From Letharia columbiana (Eukaryota; Ascomycota; Lecanoromycetes; Lecanorales; Parmeliaceae), in assembly GCF_014066305.1 (NCBI RefSeq), contig NW_023501042.1, positions 806,001 through 870,000 on the forward strand: 64,000 nucleotides of DNA, read 5' to 3'. Below, piece by piece: positions 47,930 through 57,829 of the stretch (positions are counted from its first letter, which is position 1; each line of letters opens with the position of its first letter). The notes beneath the pieces are model-generated. The model saw only the letters and a list, made by a program, of their open reading frames with translations, did not search any database and was not told the origin of the DNA. Made by a program: the position numbers and the translations under genes.

Positions 47930-48876
47930 TCATCTCTCAACGTCATTCACCGCAGCATCGAAGAGTTCGAAATGTTTTGGAAGCAACCTTTTCCTGTCAT
48001 TCTCATTCATCTCCACCAATGCCCCCGGAGCACTCCTCATTATCCCTTTGCTCAAGACCTCAACAAGAGTTGCTGCCGCCTTGGTGTCTTTCAATAGCCT
48101 TGTGTCGCCCCGTCGTCTGCAGCTTCTCGCACGAGTTTCAGGTCGATTGTAGTCCAACTCAAAGCTGACATGTTGCAGCGACGCCGGTAACTGCAAGCAC
48201 GTCGTCTTCCAGCCATTCCTCCAGTTTATGAGCAGACGACGAGAACGACAGCCGCAAGGAACCCAAATGCTGACGACGATGCGCCGTACCTTTGTTAGAT
48301 GAAAGTTTGACGACTGTTAAAAGGAAATCTTGGAGTCCCTCGGAGCTTTCGAATTTGAGAATAGTGTTGGATAAGAAGAAGTCGTCGAACTCAAGTCCCA
48401 ACGTTGGTAACGATAGCCGCACCAGCCGGAGAGGGGTTGGTATCGGCAGCGGTTAGGTCAGGTAAGGACAACGACGTGAACCACCCGAGTACCACCTTGA
48501 AAATCTGCTGGCGTATTTCCCCCAGAAGGTACCCCAGACTCCCAAACTCAGTGCCCCTTCCGGCGTCCAGCTCTCGAGATGTCGTAAACCAAGCCCATCG
48601 CCTCCGAGCCTGATCGATAGCGTGTTCGAAAAGATTCCGAGAGACGTCTTGTTGCTTGAACGGCAGAGTGACAGCAAAGCACGAGCTGGCGTTTCCGACG
48701 TCGATCTGTCTCTCCACCAACCCGGCCTGAGGAAATATCTGGTCGAGCCGTGGCTCGAGGAGACGACGACGACGGTAGGGAATTCTGGGTTGTCGTAGCC
48801 CGTAGGGAGTCAAGGGTGGGGTGATTGCTCCACCTGCTGGATAGATCAGGAGACGAATGCAGTACGTTTGAGTCAT
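47930..48876 (-). pseudogene. Decayed gene, F-box-like N-terminal motif, two frameshifts
   Basis: Three overlapping leftward frames in series read like one protein. Frame a runs from ATG 48876 to 48391 (DQIFPQAGLVERQIDVGN; FEHAIDQARRRWAWFTTSRE; LGYLLGEIRQQIFKVVLGWF, where L-x-x-E-I-R-x-x-I-F resembles fungal F-box-like proteins). Frame b, 48422-48159, continues GLEFDDFFLSNTILKFESSE and AHKLEEWLEDD. Frame c, 48196-47930, gives LPASLQHVSFELDYNRPET and ends NDVER. No GT-AG intron of credible length joins a to b or b to c, and neither break is at a long homopolymer. So real decay, or unusual splicing, is likelier here than sequencing error. The function is unknown. Confidence 0.5.
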
Positions 48877-49433
48877 ATGGTCCGGGCCAACTTTGAGCGT
48901 TCGTCAACGAGTCCTCCCAAAGAGATCACAACTCCGTAAGTAGATGATCAGCACAAAGTAATGAGTCATGGAGTTAGCTAGCCGACAAGTGACTCGGCTT
49001 TGCGTGAATGATATCTTTGAAACGTAGAGTACGTTTCGACCTCGAGTCCTGTGAGATGTCATCGGACCTGACGGAAGATGTACTTGATTGAGCGCACCGG
49101 CCTAAAAATTGAGGCCATTGACAGGCCTTTGGGTCGGGATCCAGCACTCGGTTTTGAATCGCTCTTGCGTCCTATGTGTGGCTGCACTTTCGTTCCAAAT
49201 GCTTTGCCAGAGAAAGGAACACAGGCTCGCCATACTAATAACTCGTCCGTCCCGAAAAAACCGAATACCAGATCTCAAGGCCCATCAGTATACTCAGGAC
49301 ACACGCGCTGGCTTGAGAATCACTCAGCTCTCGGTCCGTCATGCCCGCATGCACGTCGTCAAGCTGTCAGGCAAGATCGATGGTGTGGTGGACCTGCAGG
49401 CTGAAGTCTCAATGATCGGCCCCTTGAAGGCCA
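48877..49433. other. Intergenic, no gene seen
   Basis: Short unsupported frames only, between the decayed gene and the 3' end of the flavoenzyme gene. Confidence 0.5.
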
Positions 49434-50987
49434 TCATAGCCTACTACTCCTCACCCTCTCTCCCTTCCTCTTCCCCTTTGCCCATTCCTCCTCCAGAACC
49501 ATATCCCTATCGCCCATCCGACTCCCATCCTCACACCCCCTGAACGGCAGCACTTTCTCCCTCGGCCACCTCCACAGCCCCGCCAACTCGTCCTCCAAAG
49601 CTCCCTGAACCGCAGCGACGATCTTATCCCCCAGCACAGGTAAAAACTTGAACCCATGTCCACTACCACCCGTAGCAAGAAAAAGCCCCTCGTATTCCGG
49701 ATGGTAATCGATCAGAAAATCACCAGTCGGAGTATCCGTGTACCAGCATATCCTCGTGCTGCCGAAGGGGCGGTCGCCGAGCCAGGGGATCGTCTTTTGC
49801 AAAAAGGAACGGCATGCTTCCTCTCCTTCTGCTGGTATGGGAGAAAATCTCGTTGCAGGCAAGCTGATGACGATATCGTCCCCCTCAGGCGCCACCACCG
49901 TCGGATTCGCATATCCAAAAGCATGTCTCGCAACCTTGAGCACCCAATCTCTCGGCCTCGTCTCCTGACCGGGCGGTGGGGCAGACGCGTTGTCTATCGG
50001 CGGGATTGCAAACATGCCTGTGCTGAGGTTCAGAACGACAGGCATGTCCTTCAGTCTTTCCCTCTCTTCATCGGTGAGGGAGATGTAAGCCAGGACTTGC
50101 CCGCGGGCTTCCGCCCTTCCGCGAAGATCGACCAGGGCACCGCTCCAGGCGCCGGCGGCGACGATGGTGAGGTCCGCGAGGACTTCGAAGCCGTCGTCCA
50201 ACGCAGCGCCAACGACCCTCCTCTTCCCCTCTCCCTCGCCATCTCGAAAGATCAACCTCCTCGCCCTCCCCCTCTTGAACACCACCCGTCCCCTTTCCCT
50301 CCCCTCCGTCCCCATCCTCTCCCTCGCCACCTCCATCGCCATTCTCACACACCGATCCATAGCTCTCCCAGCGTCAGCCCATCCACTCCCCCAATTCACA
50401 TACCCGCTCTCCCCACCTTCCCCGCCCGTCCCCAACACCCGCCGCACACTCCCCTTGCTCCCCAACCCCTCAACCCTATAGCCCAGAACCTCCGCATTGC
50501 CCATCGCGCTCCCCACATACTCGCCCCCCCCTTCTCCGCCGACAGTATAACACCACTCTCACTGTACACCCCCCTCTCCGCCGTATCCTCTCCTCCATTC
50601 GCTCTGGGCCCGAGAGGCGAGTTTTGCGTACGGTGGCAGAGCGTAATCGGGGCGGATGATGCGGGAGGAATCGATGGAGGCGGCGTGTGGGTTTTGTGGT
50701 GGGGCGGACGGGGACGGGGACGGGGATGGGGACGGGGACGGGGACGGGGACGGGGGTAGGGTGTCGAACGTGGGGAGATAGGGATCTAGGAGGGTGATTG
50801 TGGTGTGGGCGTAGCCGGAGGCGAGCAGGGAGAGGGTTGTCGATACTATGAGAAGTCAGCTGGAAAGGCGACAGGGAAGGGGAGTTCCAAATATGTTCTG
50901 ATACTTACGTCCAAAGACGCCTGCCCCGATGATAAGAATGGAGTCTAATGGAGCAGAATCATGGGTCATGGAGGGAGAAGTGGCCAT
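49434..50987 (-). CDS. FAD amino-acid oxidase, fructosyl-amine/sarcosine oxidase type, with paired frameshifts
   Basis: Exons 50909-50987 and 49434-50845 with a 63-bp intron; 496 residues net. The FAD fold starts ILIIGAGVFGLSTTLSLLAS (G-x-G-x-x-G) and the C-terminal FAD loop is ATGGSGHGFKFLPVLGDKI. Between them lie DSSRIIRPDYALPPYAKLA, ICWYTDTPTGDFLIDYHPEY and TIVAAGAWSGALVD, typical of fructosyl amino acid oxidases and relatives, which oxidise glycated or N-methyl amino acids giving hydrogen peroxide. A Ser-Pro repeat of about 17 residues interrupts the N-terminal domain. The frame breaks twice: the conserved VYSESGVILSAEKG is out of frame between the C6 run at 50569-50574 and the C8 run at 50524-50531. 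The two shifts cancel. Run-length errors are suspected. Confidence 0.82.
50707..50757. repeat. GGGGAC hexanucleotide microsatellite (coding Ser-Pro)
   Basis: About eight copies of the six-base unit, one with T for C, lying in frame inside the flavoenzyme gene, where it encodes alternating Ser-Pro on the minus strand. Confidence 0.85.
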
Positions 50988-51754
50988 GCTATGGAATGAA
51001 GAAGGAATGGATGAAGGGAGGGGAGATGAAAGGGAAGAGAAACGGGGTTTGAGTTCATAGAGTCACACATGTCTGGGGATTGGAAAGGGAGGAAGGACAA
51101 AGATGCGCACATGATCATCATGAGATGTGCTGATGGATCATATGCACCGACAATTGGTGGAATAGATTTGGTATTCCATTCTATCAAATTTGTATCTGAT
51201 CATCGGCGCACCTAGATCATAGACTGCCTGCCGAAGCCAGACTCAGAACTTGGCAAGCACTTGTGCAAGCTGACTCGTAATGATAAGACTCTCCAGCACG
51301 ACGATCAAAAGATCATCCGCTCCTCCACTCCGGCCTCTCAATCTGGTATCTCGGTCTCTCTGAGCAACTGGAAAACGAACTTCTGTTCTTTCTCGCAGAT
51401 CGCACCCCGGCGGTATCCACCGACCAGCGCACAGAACCGCCGTGCGACTTTCTAATAATGTATGTTCGGATAAAAAATATGCAACGCTCGCTGATTGAAG
51501 ACTCTCCGAAACCTCGTGACCGAACTCCATTTTTGTATGCATTTGTGGTTGTGAAAGGGGTTGTAGAGAGCAGTGCAGCGAGCAGCCGATGTGCAGGTGA
51601 GCTCGTGCATGCAATCAGCGGAGTTGAAGCAGATGGTTGTGAAGCCGAAGCAGGAGGGAAAATGGAAGGTGTAATGTACAGGCGGACTTGGGTTGTAGGG
51701 CGTGGTAGTACAGGATGATCGACCACAGAGGCGGATGTTTTCGAGGCAGTTGGA
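50988..51754. other. Intergenic, no gene seen
   Basis: 5' flank of the flavoenzyme gene and 3' flank of the TATA-binding protein gene, both leftward. Frames present lack motifs. Confidence 0.5.
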
Positions 51755-52848
51755 TTAGACCTTGCGAAAATCTAGGGTTGTCAGCTTGGATTATCCATGG
51801 AATAGAATTCAATGCATACCATTCAGCACAGGGTAGATCATTTCGAACGCCTGGTAAATCTCCTCTCGCACTTTCGCACCAGTCAAGACGATCTTGCCGC
51901 TGACAAAGATGAGGAGCACAATCTTCGGCTTGATCATACGATAGATCTGTAAAGATGCAGAGTAAGCATTTGCGCCGTGACAGGGAAGCAATCAAGAACA
52001 AAAACTCTCCGAGAGACTTACGAGACCAGGGAAGAGTTCAGGCTCGTACGAGCTGAAGTGGTGGTGACGAGACGCAAGGCCTTCAAGACGAATTGGGAAC
52101 TTGATATCGCAAGAGCCAACAATGTTCTGGATCTTGAAATCCGTGAACTTAGCGTTAAAACCGAGCTTCTGGATGATTCGTGCGTATTTGCGCGACGCCA
52201 AACGAGAGTCTTGGGGGGAAAGCCGTCAGTAAGCAGGAAGCGTACGACATGGCACTGGAAAGACCCACCGTCCTCAGATTTGGCACCAGTAACTACCATC
52301 TTGCCGGAAGCAAAGATCAATGCGGTAGTTTTAGGCTCGCGGATACGCATGATGACAGCGGCGAAACGCTTAGGGTTGTACTCGGCATTCCTCGCGTGAA
52401 GCGCAATGGTCTTCAGATCGAGACGGCAATCAAGGTTGACCGTGGCAACGATATTTCTTCAAACATGCCATTAAGCCTCGGGATCAACAAGAGGCATAAC
52501 AAGACTTATACTCACTGCAAGGTAGGTACTGCGATAAGGTCAGTTAATGGTGCTCAGTATAGTCTACGAGATGAAGAGCGTACCTAATCCACTAACACCT
52601 TGTCCAGCACCAGGGGTCGCAGCAGGAGTTGTGGGAGTCACCCCGTTGCCGTTGGATGAGGCATCCGCTCCTTTCTGTTGCTGCTGACCACCTGGGTATG
52701 AACCGCTCGTGCCGTTCGCCTGGGGATTCCCATCTTTTTCAGAGGGTGGCGTCAGCTCTCCAGCTCCGCCTGGGAAAGACAAGGAGGCAGGTGAGGTGAA
52801 GGCCGTAGCCTGCTGTGCGGTGGACGGGTGTGTAGTGAGGGTTTCCAT
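51755..52848 (-). CDS. SPT15: TATA-binding protein (TBP), six exons including a 13-nt microexon
   Basis: Exons 52584-52848, 52516-52528, 52269-52456, 52022-52209, 51820-51946 and 51755-51771; introns 48-75 bp; 265 residues with every phase closing. The Gln/Gly/Pro-rich N-terminus (about 90 residues) precedes the two-repeat saddle. Repeat 1 holds [20 protein letters not shown] and [20 protein letters not shown]; repeat 2 holds [18 protein letters not shown] and [20 protein letters not shown], ending [16 protein letters not shown] nucleates transcription by all three nuclear RNA polymerases, so this must be an essential gene. The 13-nt exon 2 supplies most of VPTLQ in GLGVPTLQNIVA, the conserved approach to the core; the last exon is only 17 nt. 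Confidence 0.96.
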
Positions 52849-54264
52849 TCCTGCGATCGAGTGACCTGCGATGAGGTGGTGTCGGAAGGCAAGGTCGGTG
52901 ACGGCAAGTGAGCGTAGTAGAGTCGGCAGTCTGTGTCGCGTGAGGTCAGAGTGAACAGGTTCCTTCGAAAGAAAGATTGAAAGATCCTAGATCGAGGTTC
53001 GAGCGAGAGGGGCGAAGGATGGTGCGACGGTGGGAGAGGTCGCCTATGTCGAGGAAGTTGAGTGTGATTGTGAGAATTCGTACCGTATGCGGGAGATGAA
53101 CAAGCGAATGTTTCCCCTACAGCCGGTGCTCGACTTGACACTCCCTGCCCTTCAACACTGTCGCATGTGTGACTCAGGTCAACCGGATTGGAAAAGTGAG
53201 TGTTGATGAGTTGCCGATTGGACGAGGTAGATCTGTGATTGAGGAGGTGGATGTGATTTGAGGTTAGAGGTAAGGTAGAAAGTCGCTAATTCAAATCGGA
53301 AGGAGGGGCAAAGTCTCGTCTGAGAGTGGGGGGAAAGAGCACGTGAGAAGTGCCTTTTCAAGTGTATTAAATTAGAAACTGCGAAACGGGTATCTTCTAT
53401 CTAATGTGATGATATTGATGGTGGAGATGATTGGAGGCGGAGGTGGAGGCGGAGGTTATGCGGAATTGACGTTGGGGCAAGGACGTCAACGACGACAACT
53501 CTAAAAGGCCAGTAAGCGAGAATTTTTCTAAAATTTGAGGGTGGGAATCACCGTGTCTTTATACTCATGCCCGCGGGAGCCAGGCTGCCACTTGCTGCTT
53601 TGTGAATTATGCATTTAACGCCCCTTCATCCCTGCAGATCCACCGAACATGGCGGACCCTGAAAGAAAAAAAGGGGCGAAGCAAGCCAATGAATGAGCTC
53701 CGTTTGCGGCCTATCGCGCGAGAATCGTTTCATGCTAATACTAAAACCTTGCTGCTTTAAGCGCCATTTTTCGGCTTGGCATCCACCGGCAACTCGCGCA
53801 AAGCATTCTTCCTCTTTCATCCTTCGCACGAGGCCGAGGATGCTTTGTGGTGATACCGCATGCATGTGAAAGAGATAGTGCTACAGTCTTTTACGAAAGT
53901 AATGGGTATGGGAGATCATCGTCGACCAGGTCAGAACTGCCTTTTTGACGCCGAGGACGACAGAAGCGAGGCAAAGGCTGGGGTGTCGCATACTAGTAGC
54001 GGATGGACGAGAGAGGACGTACCTAATGTTGGAGGTCCTGGAGAAGGCTGTTGCAACCAACGCACGGCCTTGAGATCATGCAAGCAGCGTCAACCACGCG
54101 AGAGGCAATGGTTTTGAGCCTCGAGCAGACTAGCCTTGAGCATAGACATATGTAATGGAGCTGTGGATGACAACTACAAGCGTTTATGATAAGTAGCCAT
54201 GCACTCACGAGAAGAACCGCCTTCTGCAGCTTGATATCTTCCCTGCCTTCCCAAGTTTAGAGCT
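52849..54264. other. Intergenic, about 1.4 kb
   Basis: Upstream region of TBP and 3' flank of the next leftward gene. It contains a GGCGGAGGT-like simple repeat near 53439-53460. Open frames are short or lack motifs; no RNA gene was recognised. Confidence 0.45.
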
Positions 54265-55399
54265 TCATCCAAATCTTGCCTTCGCCAATGCAACCAGCCC
54301 GCTCATCGTCTTCTCCTCTTTAGCCCGATATTCCCTCCTTCTCTCTTCCAACTCCACCATCCTAGCCCTCAAGATCTCCTCTCTCCGCACCTCCCTCTCG
54401 TTCTTCTTCCTATCCATCTCTTTTTTCTGCTTCTTGAACCCCTCGGGTCCCCCATCTTCATCCCCCAGCAAATCTGACTCAGGCACTTCTTCCACGCCTC
54501 CAGCTTCCATCTTAGCGGAAGCAAAAGCACGGTTCGAGTCCGCTTTCTCGCGCTTCTTCTCCAGAATGCGGTCTTTGCTACCGGCTTCGGCGCGGGGAAC
54601 GAGTTCATCAAGGCGTTCTCTTTGCTGTCTGCGGTCGAGATGTCGATGCTCACGGAGATCTTGGCGGTGGGCGAGGGAGTCTTCTTGCTCGAGCTCTGTA
54701 GGGGAGGCAAAACTGTCAGTGTTTTGAATTGAAGTAGGGCATGCTCCCAGGAGCCGTACCTCTTCGTAGTTCTAGATCTTGTGGGTTGGGTATTACAGGC
54801 CCAGGTCTCCTGCCACTCTTGTAGACTTGTGTTTCACCACCAGGCATCGTGGGGCCAACAACGTCCTCATCACTGCTTTCTTCTGCTCTCCTCGGAGAAC
54901 CATAGCTCGGCGAGTCTCGCGGCTGGTTTTGTCTTTCGGTATTGACAGCGTTCGACGCAGCAGATGCTTGTGCTTTCTGAAGAGTCGCTGGGTCATACCA
55001 ACCTTCGGCTAATTCAGCACGATTCCTCACAAAAGTCAGCTCCTTGTATCTCGCAATCCTTGTAGAATCGGGTCATATGCAACGGATAGAGATATACCAT
55101 TTGCCTACAAAGCTCTTCCACCGGCCCTTTACCTCGTCATCTGGTAAGCCCTCCAGCACCTTCTGCTTCTGGATGTCCAGGTACAACTCAAACATCGGCT
55201 TGACGGTTTCAAAGTCATGTTTGTGCAGCTTTGAAGCTTGTAATGGGAGGTGCACCGGCGCAGAAGGCTTCGAGTGTTTGTGCTTGTGGGAGACGTGGTG
55301 GTAAAGATGAGAGTTGGGAGATCGAGAGCGCTTATGATGACGGCGGTTATGGGGGCTTCTGGAGCGCCGAGCGATATTCTGTTGTTCACGAGAAGACAT
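54265..55399 (-). CDS. Charged, RNA-associated-looking protein of unknown function
   Basis: Exons 55098-55399, 54760-55058 and 54265-54695; introns 39 and 64 bp; 343 residues. The N-terminus is Arg/Ser/His-rich with SR-like runs (ARRSRSPHNRRHHKRSRSPN). The conserved middle is VKGRWKSFVGKWIARYKELT leading to RAELAEGWYDPATLQKA, recreated by the 39-bp intron, the shortest in the window. An acidic VVGPTMPGGE segment and a long charged helix (DSLAHRQDLREHRHLDRRQQ, then MDRKKNEREVRREEILRARM) complete it. The composition suggests a nuclear, splicing- or RNA-associated protein, but no RNA-binding domain is visible and the role is unknown. Confidence 0.78.
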
Positions 55400-55898
55400 G
55401 GCTAGGGTTGTAGTAGGTGCTCGTTGATCAGATTTTAAGATTGGGAATATTAATATTAGCAACGAGATTCCAAATGCAGATGTGATTTCACAGCATTGAT
55501 TACAACTAAGACTTCATAAACACTAGTGCATCAGTGTTTCTACTGCGGGCGATGCGATGAGACCATCAACTTGGATTGTGCGAGCTTGACGTCTTTGCAA
55601 CAGCCTCTTAGTCTCGGCTTCCCAGTGTCTCCGCTGTTCGTCTCAGTATGCATATCTTGCGTAACGGTTTAGAGGACAGCCATGACTGTCTGGTAGGTAT
55701 GACAGGACTCCGGCATTTTTGACGCTGCTCAGCGCTGGCACCCCGAACTTATAGACACACCTATCCAGATCCCAGAGATGTTGAGCAATAGGTTTTGCAA
55801 AGTCTGGAGAAAACCCTCGGAGTGGATGCAGAATGTTCGTATCGAGTATCATTGCGTTACACACCTTTCCCAACCTTGATCTTGTCTCCTTTCTCCCT
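55400..55898. other. Intergenic, no gene seen
   Basis: About 0.5 kb between two leftward genes; a 76-codon leftward frame (55643-55873) has no recognisable motif. Confidence 0.45.
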
Positions 55899-56939
55899 CT
55901 ACAGAACTACGGTCTGCTCATCCCCTGCCGCGGAACCATTGCTATTGCCCTCCTTTTTTTCCCTTTCCTCCTTTGTCTCTTCTTTCCTTGCCACCAACTC
56001 TCCTCCACCTCTTACACCTGGCCTCGCTTCCACAAACCAAAGGGTCCCAAAATGACTCCTCTCCACCTTTTCGATCACCAATCCGCTCTCCTCCAGTATC
56101 CTTCCCACATCTCTGTTGAACCAGCACCCATGCTTATCTGCATGCCTAGCGGCAGCCTTGTCTAGTATCCAGTTTATCCAATCATAATAACTCCTTCCAT
56201 GCTCCAACAGCAGAAGCTTCCCATCGTTCGGATCGGCCAAATTCCCCAAATGCGCCAGCGTAGCAGCAGGTGTAGGTGTAGAGCAACTGCCCATAGTCTG
56301 CACAATCGTCGAAAACCCTGCCTTCGGCATTGCGGAAGCAGACAGCGGGTCCATGGCTGATTGAGTATGGAATGAACAACGCTCATATCCGGGATGGAGA
56401 GAATTCCATTTCTTCCTCGCAATCTCCACCATGGCTCCACTCTGATCGACAAAAGCCAAACTCTTTATCTTCTCCAGATCATAGTACACTCCATTCCTGC
56501 CCGTGCCCACGCTTACCTCCAGCACATCTCCCTTGGCTTGTTCAGCAAGACGACGTCGAAGATTCGTAATGCCCCAAATGTTCTCTGTAGAGGAGACATC
56601 AGCGTCGAAGTGTTTGGCTGTAGTGTGGTAGCGATCCGTAACGTCTGTGTCTTGGAACGGAAGTGGGTGATCTGGTTCTGCCAAAAGGGTGGTGTAGAGG
56701 TAGAAGCCATATGCTGTGAAGGCGTAGACTGCTATGCTACTAGCTATATAAATGCCTTTGCGGCGGGGCGTGGCGGACAGGAGAGGCGATGTGGGCTTTG
56801 CATGAGGATTTCTGTTTGGCAGAGTATGTCAATAATCGGTTTGTACTGGTTGGTATTCTGGTCAGAAAGGCTGGATGAGTGGAGAGACGTACTTGTATGG
56901 TAAGGCGTTGGCGGACGGTGATGCACGGACTTTGCTCAT
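55899..56939 (-). CDS. OMS1: Membrane-anchored SAM-dependent methyltransferase, Oms1-like
   Basis: Exons 56893-56939 and 55899-56811 with an 81-bp intron; 319 residues. A Lys/Arg-bearing N-terminus leads to one helix (GIYIASSIAVYAFTAYGFYL), then a soluble class I methyltransferase: motif I VLEVSVGTGRNGVYYD, an acidic ribose-binding end at LAFVDQSGAMVEIARKKW, and later LLLLEHGRSYYDWINW and HGCWFNRDVGRILEESGL. This topology (single helix then methyltransferase) is that of yeast Oms1, a mitochondrial inner-membrane protein that suppresses oxidase-assembly defects. The methyl acceptor is unknown. The charged tail of about 40 residues (Glu/Lys-rich) is longer than the core fold needs. Confidence 0.85.
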
Positions 56940-57829
56940 CTGCTGTTGATCCTTAGCATCTGATCGCAATGATCATATCTGCAGCTCGGTGTGTCCAATT
57001 GCTCAATCACAGAGTAGGAGTAGTGATGGGAGTAAATTCCGAGTGGATTTTGATGGTGATAAGAAGCTTCTAACTGAATATGAAGCCGACGATTGCCATG
57101 GCGGTTTTAGGCTAGAACAGTACAGTGCAGAGAGTAGTAGGTACCGGTGTACGGTCACAGAATAGTTGGTGCCACCAGTGCCGATCCTCGGATGCTTTGG
57201 CGTGTCGGCACACCTTCCTCGATCTTTCTTTCCCACCTACATCTCCACAGACGGGGCGTTTGTCTGTGAGCGCCACTCTCGACTCACGACTTCTGACGAG
57301 ATGGAAGAAGTAAAAGGTAAACAGCACGCCACCCTGAATTTCCTTACACGTGTAGTTAATATCACTGCCGTGATTTCCGACGTAATAAACTAATGATTAA
57401 TCAGGAAGAGCTTCATATAAAAGACGTATCCCCCCCCTTCCCAAACCTATTACATTTGATAGTCCGAGGTAATTTATCTTTAATGATCTACCAGCGTCTA
57501 TGAGCACTTACGCACCAACTCCCACCCATCCCACTGAGTCCGCTATGGAAACTGTCTGGGATTTTCCCCATAATGACAGAAAACCGAGAGCTTGACACCC
57601 TGGCTAATGCGGGCTTGGAAACTGAAGTGGTATTGCAGATCAAGCCGAAATCCAAAGCGTGGGCCTTGTGGATCTATGAGAAGAGTAGGACAGCGAATAG
57701 AGCTGTACATTAAGTCGGATCATCATAAGCACCTTGCTCCTGCCGTCCTTTACACAACCCATCCTTCACACAAGCCATCCAAGCACGCTTTCTTCGCTGT
57801 CGAGGCATAAAGTCGTCACCTTCACGCAA
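56940..57829. other. Intergenic, no gene seen
   Basis: About 0.9 kb between two leftward genes with an AT-rich stretch near 57340-57480 and a C8-9 run near 57430. No gene or RNA was recognised. Confidence 0.5.

Noticed and set aside
47483..48097. 204-codon rightward frame
   Set aside because: It overlaps the more protein-like decayed gene on the opposite strand; composition is not coding-like.
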